Assembly: GCF_002939865.1 (NCBI RefSeq)
Contig: NZ_MDEE01000024.1
Span: 17,902 to 81,901, forward strand
Reading direction: 5' to 3'
DNA: 64,000 nucleotides
From: Xanthomonas dyei
GTDB lineage: Bacteria > Pseudomonadota > Gammaproteobacteria > Xanthomonadales > Xanthomonadaceae
This document shows, piece by piece, positions 37,396 through 46,633 of the stretch (position 1 is the first letter of the stretch; every line of letters begins with the position of its first letter). The position numbers and the translations under genes are program-made. The notes beneath the pieces are model-generated. The model was not told the DNA's origin and did not search any database. It saw nothing but the letters and a program-made list of their open reading frames with translations.

Positions 37396-38145
37396 ATGCC
37401 GTTGGCAAGGATGCCGTCGCGCCTGGCGTGGGGTGTGTTCAATCTGCTGCAATTGGCGTTCACGCTGACGTTTACCGCCGGCGGGATTGTGTATGCGTTG
37501 GTGTTGCTGGCGATCACCCGCGACGCCGACCGCATGTTGCGCATGGGCAGCTGGATGTGGGCCCCGGTGCTGTTCCGCGGCGCGGGCGCCAAGGTGATCG
37601 TGGAAGGGCGCGAGCGGGTCGACTGGTCCAAGAACTATCTGTTCGTCAGCAACCACCAGTCCATCATCGATATCTGCGCCTTGTTCCACGCCTTGCCGGT
37701 GCCGCTGCGCTTCCTGCTCAAGGAAGAAATGCTCAAGGTGCCGTTCGTGAACTGGTATGCGCGCGCCACCGGCATGCTGTTCCTGGACCGCGACAGCCGC
37801 CGCGCCGGCGCGCTGGTCCGCCGGCAGGCGGCCGCGCTGTTGCGCGAGGGCAAACAGTTGTGTCTGTTTCCCGAAGGCACCCGTAGCCGCAGCGGCGCAT
37901 TATTGCCATTCAAGGCCGGGCTACTGCAGGCCGCTATCGACGCTGGTGTGCAGGTTGTCCCGGTGGCGCTGGATGGGTGCGGCAAGGTGTTGCCGGTGGA
38001 TGGTGTGTTCAGGGTGCGTCCCGGCATCATCCGCGTGCGCATCGGCGAGCCGATCGCGGTCACCGGGCCGGATGCACCGGATCGCCAACAATTGACCGAG
38101 CAGGCACACAAGGCCGTGGCTGCAATGCTTCAACCCAGGATCTGA
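37396..38145 (+). CDS. PlsC-type 1-acylglycerol-phosphate acyltransferase-like protein
   Basis: This enzyme probably transfers an acyl or polyene chain to a glycerolipid in the inner membrane. The 249-residue product has an N-terminal membrane helix near residues 14-38. It carries the acyltransferase HX4D box in SNHQSIIDI near residue 76, FLDRDSRRAG near residue 117 and the glyceride-binding FPEGTRSRSG near residue 146. The frame is open from TTG at 37339. The ATG at 37396 is preceded by GGGGA and gives the more usual N-terminus. It sits between the membrane-protein gene and a hotdog dehydratase gene in the same operon. Confidence 0.88.
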   Translation: MPLARMPSRLAWGVFNLLQLAFTLTFTAGGIVYALVLLAITRDADRMLRMGSWMWAPVLFRGAGAKVIVEGRERVDWSKNYLFVSNHQSIIDICALFHALPVPLRFLLKEEMLKVPFVNWYARATGMLFLDRDSRRAGALVRRQAAALLREGKQLCLFPEGTRSRSGALLPFKAGLLQAAIDAGVQVVPVALDGCGKVLPVDGVFRVRPGIIRVRIGEPIAVTGPDAPDRQQLTEQAHKAVAAMLQPRI

Positions 38146-38156
38146 GTTCCGCGCTT

Positions 38157-38444
38157 ATGGATTTCGTCGTGCCGCATGATCATCCCTGCCTGCCCGGGCA
38201 CTTTCCGGGTCGCCCCGTGGTGCCTGGCGTGGTCGTGCTCGACCATGTGCTGCAGGCCGTGGAAGCGCTGCATGGCCCGCGCGCCGCGGCACGGCTGCCG
38301 CAGGTGAAGTTTGTGCAGCCGTTGCTGCCCGGCCAGACCGCGTCGGTCATGCTGGAAGGCGAGGGGCCGCGCTGGCGCTTCCGCGTGCAGCGTGCCGGCG
38401 AGGTGCTGGTCAGCGGCGAACTGGTGGCGGAGGCCGCGGCATGA
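38157..38444 (+). CDS. FabZ/FabA-like hotdog dehydratase, small
   Basis: The 95-residue hotdog protein should remove water from 3-hydroxyacyl-ACP intermediates during polyene growth. The motif HDHPCLPGHFPGRPVVPGV near its start is the FabZ active-site loop with its histidine. The protein is shorter than housekeeping FabZ (about 145 residues) and likely works with the second dehydratase gene at 42461. It starts 11 bases after the acyltransferase and overlaps the next gene as ATGA. Confidence 0.87.
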   Translation: MDFVVPHDHPCLPGHFPGRPVVPGVVVLDHVLQAVEALHGPRAAARLPQVKFVQPLLPGQTASVMLEGEGPRWRFRVQRAGEVLVSGELVAEAAA

Positions 38445-39415
38445 ACAAGCATTGGAAACAACGCCCGGAAGGCGGTGGACGTTTTGCGTTGTGGCTGATC
38501 CGCGGCATTGCCCGGTACGCCGGGCGTTCGGTGGCGCGCGCGCTGCTGTACCCGATCACGTTGTACTTCCTGCTGGTGCGTGCTCCCGAGCGCGCTGCCT
38601 CGCGTGCCTATCTGGCGCGTGTGCTTGATCGCCCGGCCAGGCTGCGCGATGTGGCGCGGCATATCCATACGTTTGCGTCGACCATTCTGGACCGCGTGTA
38701 CATGTTGTGCGGGCAGATGCAGCGCTTCCGCGTCGACATCACCGGGCTGGATCAATTGCACACGCAGATGGACCGCGGCCGCGGCGTGCTGATCTTCGGC
38801 TCGCATCTGGGCAGCTTCGATGCGCTGCGCGTGCTGGCCACCGAGCGCCCCGACGTGCAGGTCAAGGTGGTGCTGGACAAGGCCCACAACCGCGCGATGA
38901 CCGACCTGCTGGGCGCGTTGAACCCGCAGCTGGCCGCCAACATCATCGATGCCGGCATGGATGCGACCTCGATCGTCATGGCGATCAAGGACGCCACCGA
39001 CGCCGGCGCGCTGGTGGCGCTGCTGATCGATCGCCCGCGCGAAGGCGACCCGGCGTTGCCGGCGATGTTCCTTGGCCGCAATGCGATGTTCCCGACTTCG
39101 CCGTGGTTGATCGCCGCGGCGCTCAAGGTGCCGGTAGTGCTGGCGTTCGGCCTGTATCGCGGCGGCAATCATTACGAGCTGGCGTTCGAGACCTTCAGTG
39201 AAGGCCTGGATGTGCCGCGCCGGCAACGTGCGCCGGTGCTGGCGGTGCTCATGCGCGATTACGCTGCCAGGCTGGAACATTACACGCGCTACGCGCCGTA
39301 CAACTGGTTCAACTTCTACGATTTCTGGAACACCCACCATGCCGATGCGCCGCACCCTGCCGTGGATGCTGATACTGCTGTTCAGCGCCGCACCGCTATG
39401 CGCCGCACCGCCTGA
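38441..39415 (+). CDS. Lipid A biosynthesis acyltransferase-like protein (LpxL/HtrB family)
   Basis: The 324-residue product belongs to the lauroyl/myristoyl acyltransferase fold and probably attaches an acyl or aryl-polyenyl chain to a lipid carrier at the inner membrane. It has an N-terminal amphipathic/membrane region (LLYPITLYFLLVRAPERAAS). Features include GVLIFGSHLGSFDALR near residue 106, with the catalytic His, LIDRPREGD near residue 197 and FPTSPWLIAAALKVPVV near residue 218. The next gene starts inside its 3' end, in another frame, so translation is likely coupled. Confidence 0.88.
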   Translation: MNKHWKQRPEGGGRFALWLIRGIARYAGRSVARALLYPITLYFLLVRAPERAASRAYLARVLDRPARLRDVARHIHTFASTILDRVYMLCGQMQRFRVDITGLDQLHTQMDRGRGVLIFGSHLGSFDALRVLATERPDVQVKVVLDKAHNRAMTDLLGALNPQLAANIIDAGMDATSIVMAIKDATDAGALVALLIDRPREGDPALPAMFLGRNAMFPTSPWLIAAALKVPVVLAFGLYRGGNHYELAFETFSEGLDVPRRQRAPVLAVLMRDYAARLEHYTRYAPYNWFNFYDFWNTHHADAPHPAVDADTAVQRRTAMRRTA

Positions 39416-39986
39416 GGCCCTGGATGTCGGCCAGGTGCTGCAACGCCTGGCACGCCCGGTGCCTGCCAGCACCGAATTCGTCGAACTGCGCGGCTCCGCG
39501 CTGCTGAAAACGCCGTTGCGTGTGCAGGGCCATTACCGCCGTCCGGATGCGCAGACGCTGGTGCGCGAGGTCAGCGCGCCGTATCGCGAAACCACCACCT
39601 TGCGCGGCGACGAAGGCGTGCTCGAACGCGAGGGCAAACCGCCGCGCAAGTTCGCCTTGAGCCGCGTGCCCGAACTGGCCGGGTTGAAGTCCGGCTTCGG
39701 CGCGCTGCTGTCGGGCGATCGCGCGCTGCTGGAGCAGCAGTATCGCCTCAGCGGGCAAGGCACAGCGCAGGTCTGGCAACTGACCTTGCAGCCCAAGGAC
39801 GCCGCAGTAGCCAAGCAGGTACGCGAGCTGCGTCTGTACGGCAGCAACGATGAGCTGCGCTGCATCGAAAGCATTCCGGCCAAGGGCGATGCACAACGCA
39901 CGCTGCTGGCCGGTGCGGCACGTGCAGCGGCCAGCGTCAACGACGCCGCAGCGCTGACCACGCTCTGCCACGGCCCGGGCGCGTGA
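39339..39986 (+). CDS. LolA-like periplasmic carrier of the pigment cluster
   Basis: The 215-residue product has a signal peptide (LPWMLILLFSAAPLCAAP). The mature part follows the outer-membrane lipoprotein carrier LolA pattern: LARPVPASTEFVELRGSALL, DEGVLEREG and LELRLYGSNDEL-like segments. In aryl-polyene clusters such a protein is thought to carry the lipid product across the periplasm. It overlaps the upstream acyltransferase gene by 77 bases. ATG codons at 39339 and 39345 are both possible. The MMPL exporter gene follows after 133 bases. Confidence 0.85.
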   Translation: MPMRRTLPWMLILLFSAAPLCAAPPEALDVGQVLQRLARPVPASTEFVELRGSALLKTPLRVQGHYRRPDAQTLVREVSAPYRETTTLRGDEGVLEREGKPPRKFALSRVPELAGLKSGFGALLSGDRALLEQQYRLSGQGTAQVWQLTLQPKDAAVAKQVRELRLYGSNDELRCIESIPAKGDAQRTLLAGAARAAASVNDAAALTTLCHGPGA

Positions 39987-40119
39987 CCACGCGCGGGCAG
40001 GTCTGGCTGCTAGCCGTCGTCAAAAACGCCAGATCGTGCGCTTGCAACCAAGTTGCTGTCGCCCTGCTGGCCGATGTCGTACGCGGCTTCAGCGTCGCCC
40101 GTTGCAGTGAGGCAGTTGC

Positions 40120-42486
40120 ATGCCGTTTGAATTGAACGCAAACCGCCGCATTGGGCTGGCCTTGCTGTGGCTTGCCTTGCTGGTGGTGGCCGGGTTCTGG
40201 TTGAGCGAGACGCTCAAGGTCACTGGCGATCTGCGCAAGTTCATGCCCGCCCCGCGCACGCCTGCGCAAAAACTGCTGATCGAAGAACTCGGCGAAGGCC
40301 CGGGCTCGCGGCTGTTGCTGATGGCCTTGTCCAACAGCGACCCGGCCACGTTGGCCGAGCAATCGCAGCAACTGCACCAGGCATTGGCCGCGCAGCCGGC
40401 GCTGTTCGAGCTGGTCGGCAACGGCGGCACTGCGGGGTTGGAGGCGATTCCGGAGCGCTTGCTGCCGTATCGCTATCTGCTTAGCGATAGCTTCGATACC
40501 GCACCGCTGGACGCGGCGACGCTTGAAGCGGCGCTGCAGTCACGCGTGCAGGATCTGGGTTCGCCGGCAGCGGCGATGGTGGAGCCGCTGCTGCCGCGCG
40601 ACCCGACGCTGGAAGTACTGCATCTGGCCGAGACCCTGCAGCCAGCGGCCGCACCGCAAACGCGCAACGGCGTGTGGTTCGATCGCGCCGGCACTTCGGC
40701 GCTGTTGATCGTGCAGACGCATGCGGCCGGCTTCGATCCCACCGGCCAGCAGCTGGCCTACGACGCCGTGCAGGCGGCGTTCGCCACAGTCAGCAAGGGC
40801 ACCACGACGCAGCTGACCTTGACCGGCCCGGGCGCATTCGCGGTGGAGATCACCGCACGCACCCAGGGCGAGTCGCAGTGGATCGGCACACTGGATACGG
40901 TGGGTCTGGTGCTGTTGCTGATGATCGCCTACCGCAGCTGGAAGATTCCGGTGCTGGGCGTGTTGCCGCTGGCCAGCGCCGGCCTGGCCGGCCTGGGCGC
41001 GGTGGCGCTGGTGTTCGACGGCGTGCATGGCATCACCGTGGCATTCGGCTTCACGTTGATCGGCGTGGTGCAGGATTACCCGATCCACTTGTTCAGTCAT
41101 CAACGCCCCGGCCTGGATCCGCGCGACAACGCGCGGCATTTGTGGCCGACGCTGGCGACCGGCGTGGTGTCCACCTGCATCGCCTATGTGACTTTTCTGT
41201 TTTCCGGCGTGGATGGCCTGCGCCAGCTGGCCGTGTTCACCATTGCCGGTCTGGCCACTGCGGCGGTGACCACGCGTTGGCTGTTGCCGTGGCTGATCGA
41301 CCCTGCGCCGCGCGACTATGCCGACTCGCGTCTGTTGGCAACGCTGTGGCGCGGCATCGCGCGGCTGCCGCGGCCACGCATCAGCCTGGCGGTGATCGCG
41401 GTGATCGGCATGGCGGTGATCGCGTTCGCGCCCGGCCAGTTCTGGCAGAACGATCTATCCAAACTCACCCCGGTGCCGCCCAAGGCGTTGGCGCAGGACA
41501 CCCACTTGCGTCAGGAGCTGGGCGCGCCCGATGTGCGGTATGTGCTCGCGCTGCCTGCCGCCAATGATGAAGCGGCGCTGCAGGCCAGCGAATCCCTGCG
41601 GCCGCGGCTGGATGCGCTGGTACGCGACGGCGCCCTGGCCGGCTACGACATGGCCGCGCGCTATCTGCCCAGTGCCAAGACCCAGCAGGCGCGTCAGGCG
41701 GGGTTGCCGGATGCAGCGCAGGCGCGCGCGCTGACCGAGCGCGCGGTGGCGGCCACGCCATTCCGCAGCGATGCGTTCGCGCCATTCCTGCAGGATCTGG
41801 AGGCCGCCAAGCGCGCGCCGCCGCTGCTGCCGAAGGATCTGACCGGCTCGCCGCTGGCCACCTCGGTGGGCGGCTTGCTGCTGGGCCGCGGCGATCGTAC
41901 GACTGCCCTGGTGTCGCTGACCGGCTTGCATGACCCGGAGGTGTTGGCTGCGGCGGTGCAGGGCAGTGGCGCGCAGTTGCTGGATCTCAAAGACGCGTCC
42001 GAATCGCTGGTGGCCGCCTACCGCGGCCGCGTGCTGGGCGCCCTGGGTGTGGCGGCGTTGCTGCTTGCGGTGACGGTGGCGATCGCGTTGCGCAGCCCGC
42101 GCCGTATCGTGCGTGTGCTGTTGCCGATGGCGCTGACCACCGTGTTGATCCTGGCGATCCTGCGCGGCATCGGGGTGGAGCTCAATCTGTTCCACTTGAT
42201 CGCGCTGATTCTTGCCGCAGGCTTGGGCCTGGATTACGCCTTGTTTTTCGATCACGCCGGCGACGATCGTGCCGATCAGCTGCGCACGCTGCATGCATTG
42301 ATCGTCTGCAGCCTGATGACATTGCTGGTGTTCGCCCTGTTGGCCGCCTCCAGCATTCCGGTGCTGCGCGCGATCGGCAGCACGGTGGCACTGGGCGTGT
42401 TGTTCAATTTCATCCTGGCGTTGCTGGTGTCGCGCGAACCGGCACTGGAGCGCACACGCAATGGAGAATCGCATGCAGGGACGTGA
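40120..42486 (+). CDS. MMPL/RND-type exporter of the pigment cluster
   Basis: This inner-membrane transporter likely extracts the polyene lipid toward the periplasm. The 788-residue product has the RND duplication: helix 1 at about residues 10-28, a periplasmic loop to residue 250, a five-helix bundle at 255-400, helix 7 near 423-440, a second loop to 635, and helices to residue 775. The GVVQDYPIHLFSH and GLGLDYALFFDH motifs are the paired proton-relay regions of this family. The ATG at 40120 has GAGG 11 bases upstream. The gene overlaps the next one by 26 bases. Confidence 0.92.
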   Translation: MPFELNANRRIGLALLWLALLVVAGFWLSETLKVTGDLRKFMPAPRTPAQKLLIEELGEGPGSRLLLMALSNSDPATLAEQSQQLHQALAAQPALFELVGNGGTAGLEAIPERLLPYRYLLSDSFDTAPLDAATLEAALQSRVQDLGSPAAAMVEPLLPRDPTLEVLHLAETLQPAAAPQTRNGVWFDRAGTSALLIVQTHAAGFDPTGQQLAYDAVQAAFATVSKGTTTQLTLTGPGAFAVEITARTQGESQWIGTLDTVGLVLLLMIAYRSWKIPVLGVLPLASAGLAGLGAVALVFDGVHGITVAFGFTLIGVVQDYPIHLFSHQRPGLDPRDNARHLWPTLATGVVSTCIAYVTFLFSGVDGLRQLAVFTIAGLATAAVTTRWLLPWLIDPAPRDYADSRLLATLWRGIARLPRPRISLAVIAVIGMAVIAFAPGQFWQNDLSKLTPVPPKALAQDTHLRQELGAPDVRYVLALPAANDEAALQASESLRPRLDALVRDGALAGYDMAARYLPSAKTQQARQAGLPDAAQARALTERAVAATPFRSDAFAPFLQDLEAAKRAPPLLPKDLTGSPLATSVGGLLLGRGDRTTALVSLTGLHDPEVLAAAVQGSGAQLLDLKDASESLVAAYRGRVLGALGVAALLLAVTVAIALRSPRRIVRVLLPMALTTVLILAILRGIGVELNLFHLIALILAAGLGLDYALFFDHAGDDRADQLRTLHALIVCSLMTLLVFALLAASSIPVLRAIGSTVALGVLFNFILALLVSREPALERTRNGESHAGT

Positions 42487-42904
42487 CGCAATCGCCGCCT
42501 TGATCCCGCATCAGGGCAGCATGTGCCTGTGGGACGATGTGGTGACCTGGGATGCGCAGCGGATTGTGGTGCGCAGTCATGCGCATTGCAGTGACACGCA
42601 TCCGCTGCGTGCCGATGGACGCCTGCGCGCGCTGCATCTGTGCGAATACGGCGCGCAGGCCATGGCCGTGCATGGCGGCCTGCTGGGCCGAGCATCCGGC
42701 AAGCCGGTGCGCCCGGGCATGCTGGTTGCGCTGCGTGGCGTGGAACTGCATGTAACGCATCTGGAGGCCTTGCCCGATGCCATCGAGTGCGAAGCGCAGG
42801 TGCTGATGCAGGGCGAGGACAGCCAGCAATACAGTTTCCGTCTGACCCATCAGGCGCAGCTGCTCGCCGAAGGCCGTGCCACGGTGATGCTGGGCGCGGC
42901 CTGA
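42461..42904 (+). CDS. Second hotdog dehydratase of the pigment cluster (ApeP-like)
   Basis: The 147-residue product is a hotdog-fold protein related to 3-hydroxy-fatty-acid dehydratases. Motifs are AALIPHQGSMCLWDDV near residue 13, with the active-site histidine, and LHLCEYGAQAMAVHGGLL near residue 58, with the acidic residue. It pairs logically with the smaller dehydratase at 38157. It starts inside the end of the MMPL gene; MQGRDAIAAL at 42473 is an alternative start. After it the operon is interrupted by an oppositely oriented gene. Confidence 0.88.
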   Translation: MENRMQGRDAIAALIPHQGSMCLWDDVVTWDAQRIVVRSHAHCSDTHPLRADGRLRALHLCEYGAQAMAVHGGLLGRASGKPVRPGMLVALRGVELHVTHLEALPDAIECEAQVLMQGEDSQQYSFRLTHQAQLLAEGRATVMLGAA

Positions 42905-42912
42905 GATCTGCA

Positions 42913-43461
42913 TCAGGGTGCGGCTTGTGTCTTCGTTGCAACCAGTGCGCTCAGCTTGACGACGCTAGGCAGGCGGTGCGCATACAGCCGCGCAATGTCG
43001 TCGCCGCTGTGTAGATGCTCGAAATGCTCCAAGCCGATAGAGAGGAATTCGGGATTATCATCGCGCGCGGGCTTGATCTCGCCGACTTCAAGTGCCTTCA
43101 ATGCGCTGATCCAATGGAAGGACTGACCAGCATCCTGGCGATTGAAGTAGGCGTACCAAACCGGAATGCGGAACAGTCGTTCGAACGCTACCGCACGTTT
43201 GAGCTCGCTCTCGTAGGGAAGGCTGTAATACGCCTGATTGGCGTGCTTGAACTGGACGTAGTTTTTTACGTCGATGGCGATCAAGCCAATTGATTCCAAA
43301 AGCATCAGGAAATCCGGACGTTTAACCGCAGTGCCAAATAATGGCGCGAAGGTATCCGGCGCTTGGCAAATGGCTACATAGCTGAAGCCATGCAATTGCA
43401 GCCAGGAATTCATCGCGTCCTCGCCTTGTTTGCCAAGGCCCGCCAAGTTCACTGCACTCAT
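42913..43461 (-). CDS. PD-(D/E)XK nuclease-like protein inside the pigment cluster
   Basis: The 182-residue product contains RPDFLML followed by LIAIDVKNYVQF near residue 70, which is the D-(X)n-(D/E)-X-K core of the PD-(D/E)XK nuclease fold. An N-terminal segment, GLGKQGEDAMNSWLQLHGF, matches helix 1 of such domains. No helicase, methylase or immunity partner is beside it. It is oriented against the pigment genes and separates the dehydratase from the ketoreductase gene, and so looks like an insertion. The longer start at 43485 is possible; MSAVNLAG at 43461 is preferred. I cannot say whether it is active. Confidence 0.7.
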   Translation of the reverse strand: MSAVNLAGLGKQGEDAMNSWLQLHGFSYVAICQAPDTFAPLFGTAVKRPDFLMLLESIGLIAIDVKNYVQFKHANQAYYSLPYESELKRAVAFERLFRIPVWYAYFNRQDAGQSFHWISALKALEVGEIKPARDDNPEFLSIGLEHFEHLHSGDDIARLYAHRLPSVVKLSALVATKTQAAP

Positions 43462-43643
43462 TTCGTTTCGTTCATCGCCGCGCATACCTGGAAGCTACCA
43501 GCCAGATTCGAAGGTACTCAAGCGGCAGTGGTCGGATTTGCGGCATGGTCAGGCAAATACGGGATGGGTGCCAAGAGTCCGTCTTTCAGCAGCCAGCTTG
43601 CTCTACGATAACGCTCCTTCTCTGCTCATATGGTTCGTGGCTT

Positions 43644-44375
43644 ATGAACTCAGCTGCACGACGCGCACTCGTTACCGGCGGCAGCGGCGATCTTGGCGGT
43701 GCGATCTGTCGCCATCTGGCGGCGCAGGGGCGGCACGTGATCGTGCATGCCAATCGCAATCTGGTGCGTGCGCAAGAGGTGGTTGCCGCCATCTTGGCCG
43801 ACGGCGGTAGCGCCGAAGCGGTGGCCTTCGATGTGGCCGATGCGCAGGCCAGCGGCGCGGCGCTGGAGAACCTATTGGCGTCCGGCCCGATCCAGATCGT
43901 GGTCAACAACGCCGGCATCCACGACGACGCGCCGATGGCGGGCATGAATGCCGAGCAGTGGCATCGGGTGATCGATGTGTCGCTGCACGGCTTCTTCAAC
44001 GTCACCCAACCGTTGTTGTTGCCGATGGCGCGCACGCGCTGGGGACGCATTGTCAGCGTGTCGTCGGTGTCGGCAGTGCTGGGCAATCGCGGGCAGACCA
44101 ATTACGCCGCAGCCAAGGCGGCCTTGCATGGCGCGACCAAATCCTTGTCGCGCGAGATGGCCAGCCGCGGCATCGCCGTGAATGTGGTGGCGCCAGGGGT
44201 GATCGAAAGCGACATGGTCGGCGAAAGCTTCGCGCCGGAGGTGATCAAGCAACTGGTGCCTGCTGGGCGCGTCGGCAAACCAGACGAGGTCGCCGCGCTG
44301 GTGGCCTTCCTGTGCTCGGAATCTGCCGGTTACATCAATGGCCAGATCATCGGCATCAATGGTGGCATGGGCTGA
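43644..44375 (+). CDS. 3-oxoacyl-ACP reductase (FabG-like) of the pigment cluster
   Basis: The enzyme should reduce 3-ketoacyl-ACP intermediates with NADPH. The 243-residue product is a classical SDR: TGGSGDLGGAICRHL near residue 11 for the cofactor, NNAG near residue 85, catalytic Ser in VSVSSVSAVLG, and YAAAK near residue 148. The C-terminus (GQIIGINGGMG) is typical of FabG proteins. The open frame extends to 43545, but homology starts at MNSAARRALVTGG, so 43644 is chosen. Between it and the upstream dehydratase lies the inverted nuclease-like gene, so it may have its own promoter in 43462-43643. Confidence 0.93.
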   Translation: MNSAARRALVTGGSGDLGGAICRHLAAQGRHVIVHANRNLVRAQEVVAAILADGGSAEAVAFDVADAQASGAALENLLASGPIQIVVNNAGIHDDAPMAGMNAEQWHRVIDVSLHGFFNVTQPLLLPMARTRWGRIVSVSSVSAVLGNRGQTNYAAAKAALHGATKSLSREMASRGIAVNVVAPGVIESDMVGESFAPEVIKQLVPAGRVGKPDEVAALVAFLCSESAGYINGQIIGINGGMG

Positions 44376-44472
44376 TTGGCCGACGTCTAGGCTGCAACGT
44401 TGCGCGGCTTAGCTGCGACGACGGCGCTGATCGATAAACGCATTGCGCTGCAGCCGATGGCGGCGGCGATGC

Positions 44473-44805
44473 TTAGCCGCCGGTTTCGTCTATCTTCATG
44501 AGCAAATCGCGCTCGCGTGAACCGCGCGTTGCGCTGCAGTGCACCGACACCGTATTGCCATTTGCGCGTAAGCGACCATCCACATACAGGCCGTCGCCAC
44601 GGTCATGGTAGGACGCTGTCCAGTTGTAAACACTTGCGCCTTGCGCAAGGTAGTGGGTCTCGGCGGCTCGCCGGCATACAGGTACCAGGTCGCTACCGTT
44701 CATCAGTAGCGGCTCGGGTACGTATTGCACGACGTTCTGTGCAACAGCTTGGGTTGCAGTGATACCGATTAGCGCAAGAAACGGGTAAGCAAATCTGCGA
44801 TGCAC
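44473..44805 (-). CDS. Small secreted protein of unknown function
   Basis: The 110-residue product has a signal peptide (FAYPFLALIGITATQAVAQ). The mature part is about 87 residues, with two cysteines (PVCRRA, SVHCSA) that may form a disulphide bond. The segment GDGLYVDGRLRANGNTVSVH looks like paired beta strands. I do not recognise a family. It lies between the ketoreductase and halogenase genes on the minus strand. A role in pigment synthesis is not shown. Confidence 0.75.
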   Translation of the reverse strand: MHRRFAYPFLALIGITATQAVAQNVVQYVPEPLLMNGSDLVPVCRRAAETHYLAQGASVYNWTASYHDRGDGLYVDGRLRANGNTVSVHCSATRGSRERDLLMKIDETGG

Positions 44806-45010
44806 GGGTCACCTCCTGTGAGAGATATGAGTGGGTAGATGTAGCGAGTATCTGCGCCTGGCTAACTTAAGAGCGGCTAACAAAACCTAGCGAGCAGTCG
44901 TCAGGTGGGTGCGGACAGTGCGTAGGAACCGGAGTGTACGCGTGGTACATGCCGCACCGAGCACCGGCCGCGCCCGCCTGGCGGTGAGCACAGTAGATTT
45001 GTTTGCTGCT

Positions 45011-46633
45011 CTAAGCCGCGTCCGCGTACCACGTCGCCGTCAGGATCGGGTCGCCGCTGGCGTTGGCGGTCAGCGCGTCCAGACCGTGGTCGGGTAGGTC
45101 GGGGTGACGGTGGCGCGCCTGCTGCAGGATCTCGCGCGCCAGCACCGCCATCTGCGCCACGTTGGTGTGGATGCGTGCGGCAAATGCGTCGTCGTCCAGG
45201 GTGTCGTGCAAGGCGCCATTGAGCTCGTTGAACCAGCCGATCAGATACTGGTCCAGTAGACGGCCATCGCCGGTGGCGATGCCCTGTGCGGTGTTGTGCA
45301 CGCCCCAGTCGTGCAGCACGCGCTGCATGGCCAGGTTCATGTCGCGCGCATAAAAGAAGTCGGCTTTCATGCGCGACAACAGGCTCAGGTCGGCGATGCG
45401 GCCGGAACAGAACAGCGGCGCCAGCAACGACCAGTAGTAGGTGTAATCCCAGATCACCTTGACCGGCATGACCTGCTCGTCGCCGAACAGCGCGTACTGA
45501 TCCTGGTACAGGGTCAGGGTGTTTTCGTAGAACGAGAAATACAGCTGCTCATACAGCTCTGTGTATGGGCTGAGCGACCTGCCGGCGCGATCGCGGCCGA
45601 TCAGTTCGCAGATATAGGTGTTGGAGATGGCGATGAAGTCGCTGCCCGGCGAATAGAACGGGTCCAGGAACACCCCCGCCTCGCCGGTGAGCGCCCAGCG
45701 CTGCGACGAGAACACCTGTTTGCAGCCATACGAAAAATTGCGCAGGAACAGAAAGTCCTGCAAGCGGTAGTCGGCCTTGTCCAATGAGGCGGCGACCTGC
45801 GGTTGATGCAGGCGCAGCCAGTCCATGGCCTTTTCGTGCATGTTCATGGTCTCCAGCGGGTGCATCTGCGCATCGCACACGATGCCCAACGAGTGCGCGC
45901 CGGACGACAGCGGGATCAGCCAGAACCAGTAACCCGGCCCGCACATGTGATTGGTGGAACGCCAGCGGTCCGGCGGCGTGCAGCGCTGCAGCCAGCTGCT
46001 GTCCTGCGACCAGCCGTTCGGGTCGATCAGGCCTTCCACGCGCCACCACACCGCATTGGCGTTGTGCGCGTTGTCCTGTGCCAGGCCCAGCTTGCGCTTG
46101 AGCAGGCCGGCGCGGCCACTGGCATCGACCACCCAGCGCGCGCTCAGCGTGCCCTGCTCGCCGGCATGCTCGTAGCGCACCGCGTGGTCGGCGGCGTCCT
46201 CGGACAGATCCACGCCCTTGACGCTGCAGTTGTCCAGGAACGCGATGCCCTGCGCGCGGGCGCGCTCACCGAGGAAATTTTCGAAGCGGCCACGGTCGAT
46301 CTGCCACGACGGTGTCGGCAGGATCTCGCTGACGCCCAGCTCGGTGCAGCGGTCGATGTCGACGCGCTTGTCGGAGAAGAAAAAGCGGAAACCGAACTTG
46401 CGGATCTGCTCGGTCTCCAGATGCTCGCGTAGGCCCAGCACGTCGGCAAAATAATGCGCGCCGATCTCCACCGTGGATTCGCCCACCTTGAATGCCGCCT
46501 CGCGCACCGGGTGCGCACGGCGCTCCAGCACGGTGATCGCAAGCTCCGGATCGCGTTGCTTCAATTGCAGGGCCAGACTCAGACCGGCCAGACCACCACC
46601 GGTGATGACGACATCGCGACGCTGTGCATTCAT
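45011..46633 (-). CDS. Flavin-dependent halogenase-like oxidoreductase
   Basis: Xanthomonadins carry bromine, and this is the best candidate for the halogenating enzyme. The 540-residue product has an FAD-binding loop GGGLAGLSLALQLK near residue 12. It also has KVGESTVE near residue 49 and the halogenase signature WFWLIP near residue 233, which fits WxWxIP. ALTGEAGVFLDPFYSPG near residue 314 is the second FAD region. The length fits tryptophan-halogenase relatives. The start overlaps the glycosyltransferase stop as ATGA on the minus strand, in one operon with the two ketosynthase-type genes. Confidence 0.88.
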   Translation of the reverse strand: MNAQRRDVVITGGGLAGLSLALQLKQRDPELAITVLERRAHPVREAAFKVGESTVEIGAHYFADVLGLREHLETEQIRKFGFRFFFSDKRVDIDRCTELGVSEILPTPSWQIDRGRFENFLGERARAQGIAFLDNCSVKGVDLSEDAADHAVRYEHAGEQGTLSARWVVDASGRAGLLKRKLGLAQDNAHNANAVWWRVEGLIDPNGWSQDSSWLQRCTPPDRWRSTNHMCGPGYWFWLIPLSSGAHSLGIVCDAQMHPLETMNMHEKAMDWLRLHQPQVAASLDKADYRLQDFLFLRNFSYGCKQVFSSQRWALTGEAGVFLDPFYSPGSDFIAISNTYICELIGRDRAGRSLSPYTELYEQLYFSFYENTLTLYQDQYALFGDEQVMPVKVIWDYTYYWSLLAPLFCSGRIADLSLLSRMKADFFYARDMNLAMQRVLHDWGVHNTAQGIATGDGRLLDQYLIGWFNELNGALHDTLDDDAFAARIHTNVAQMAVLAREILQQARHRHPDLPDHGLDALTANASGDPILTATWYADAA

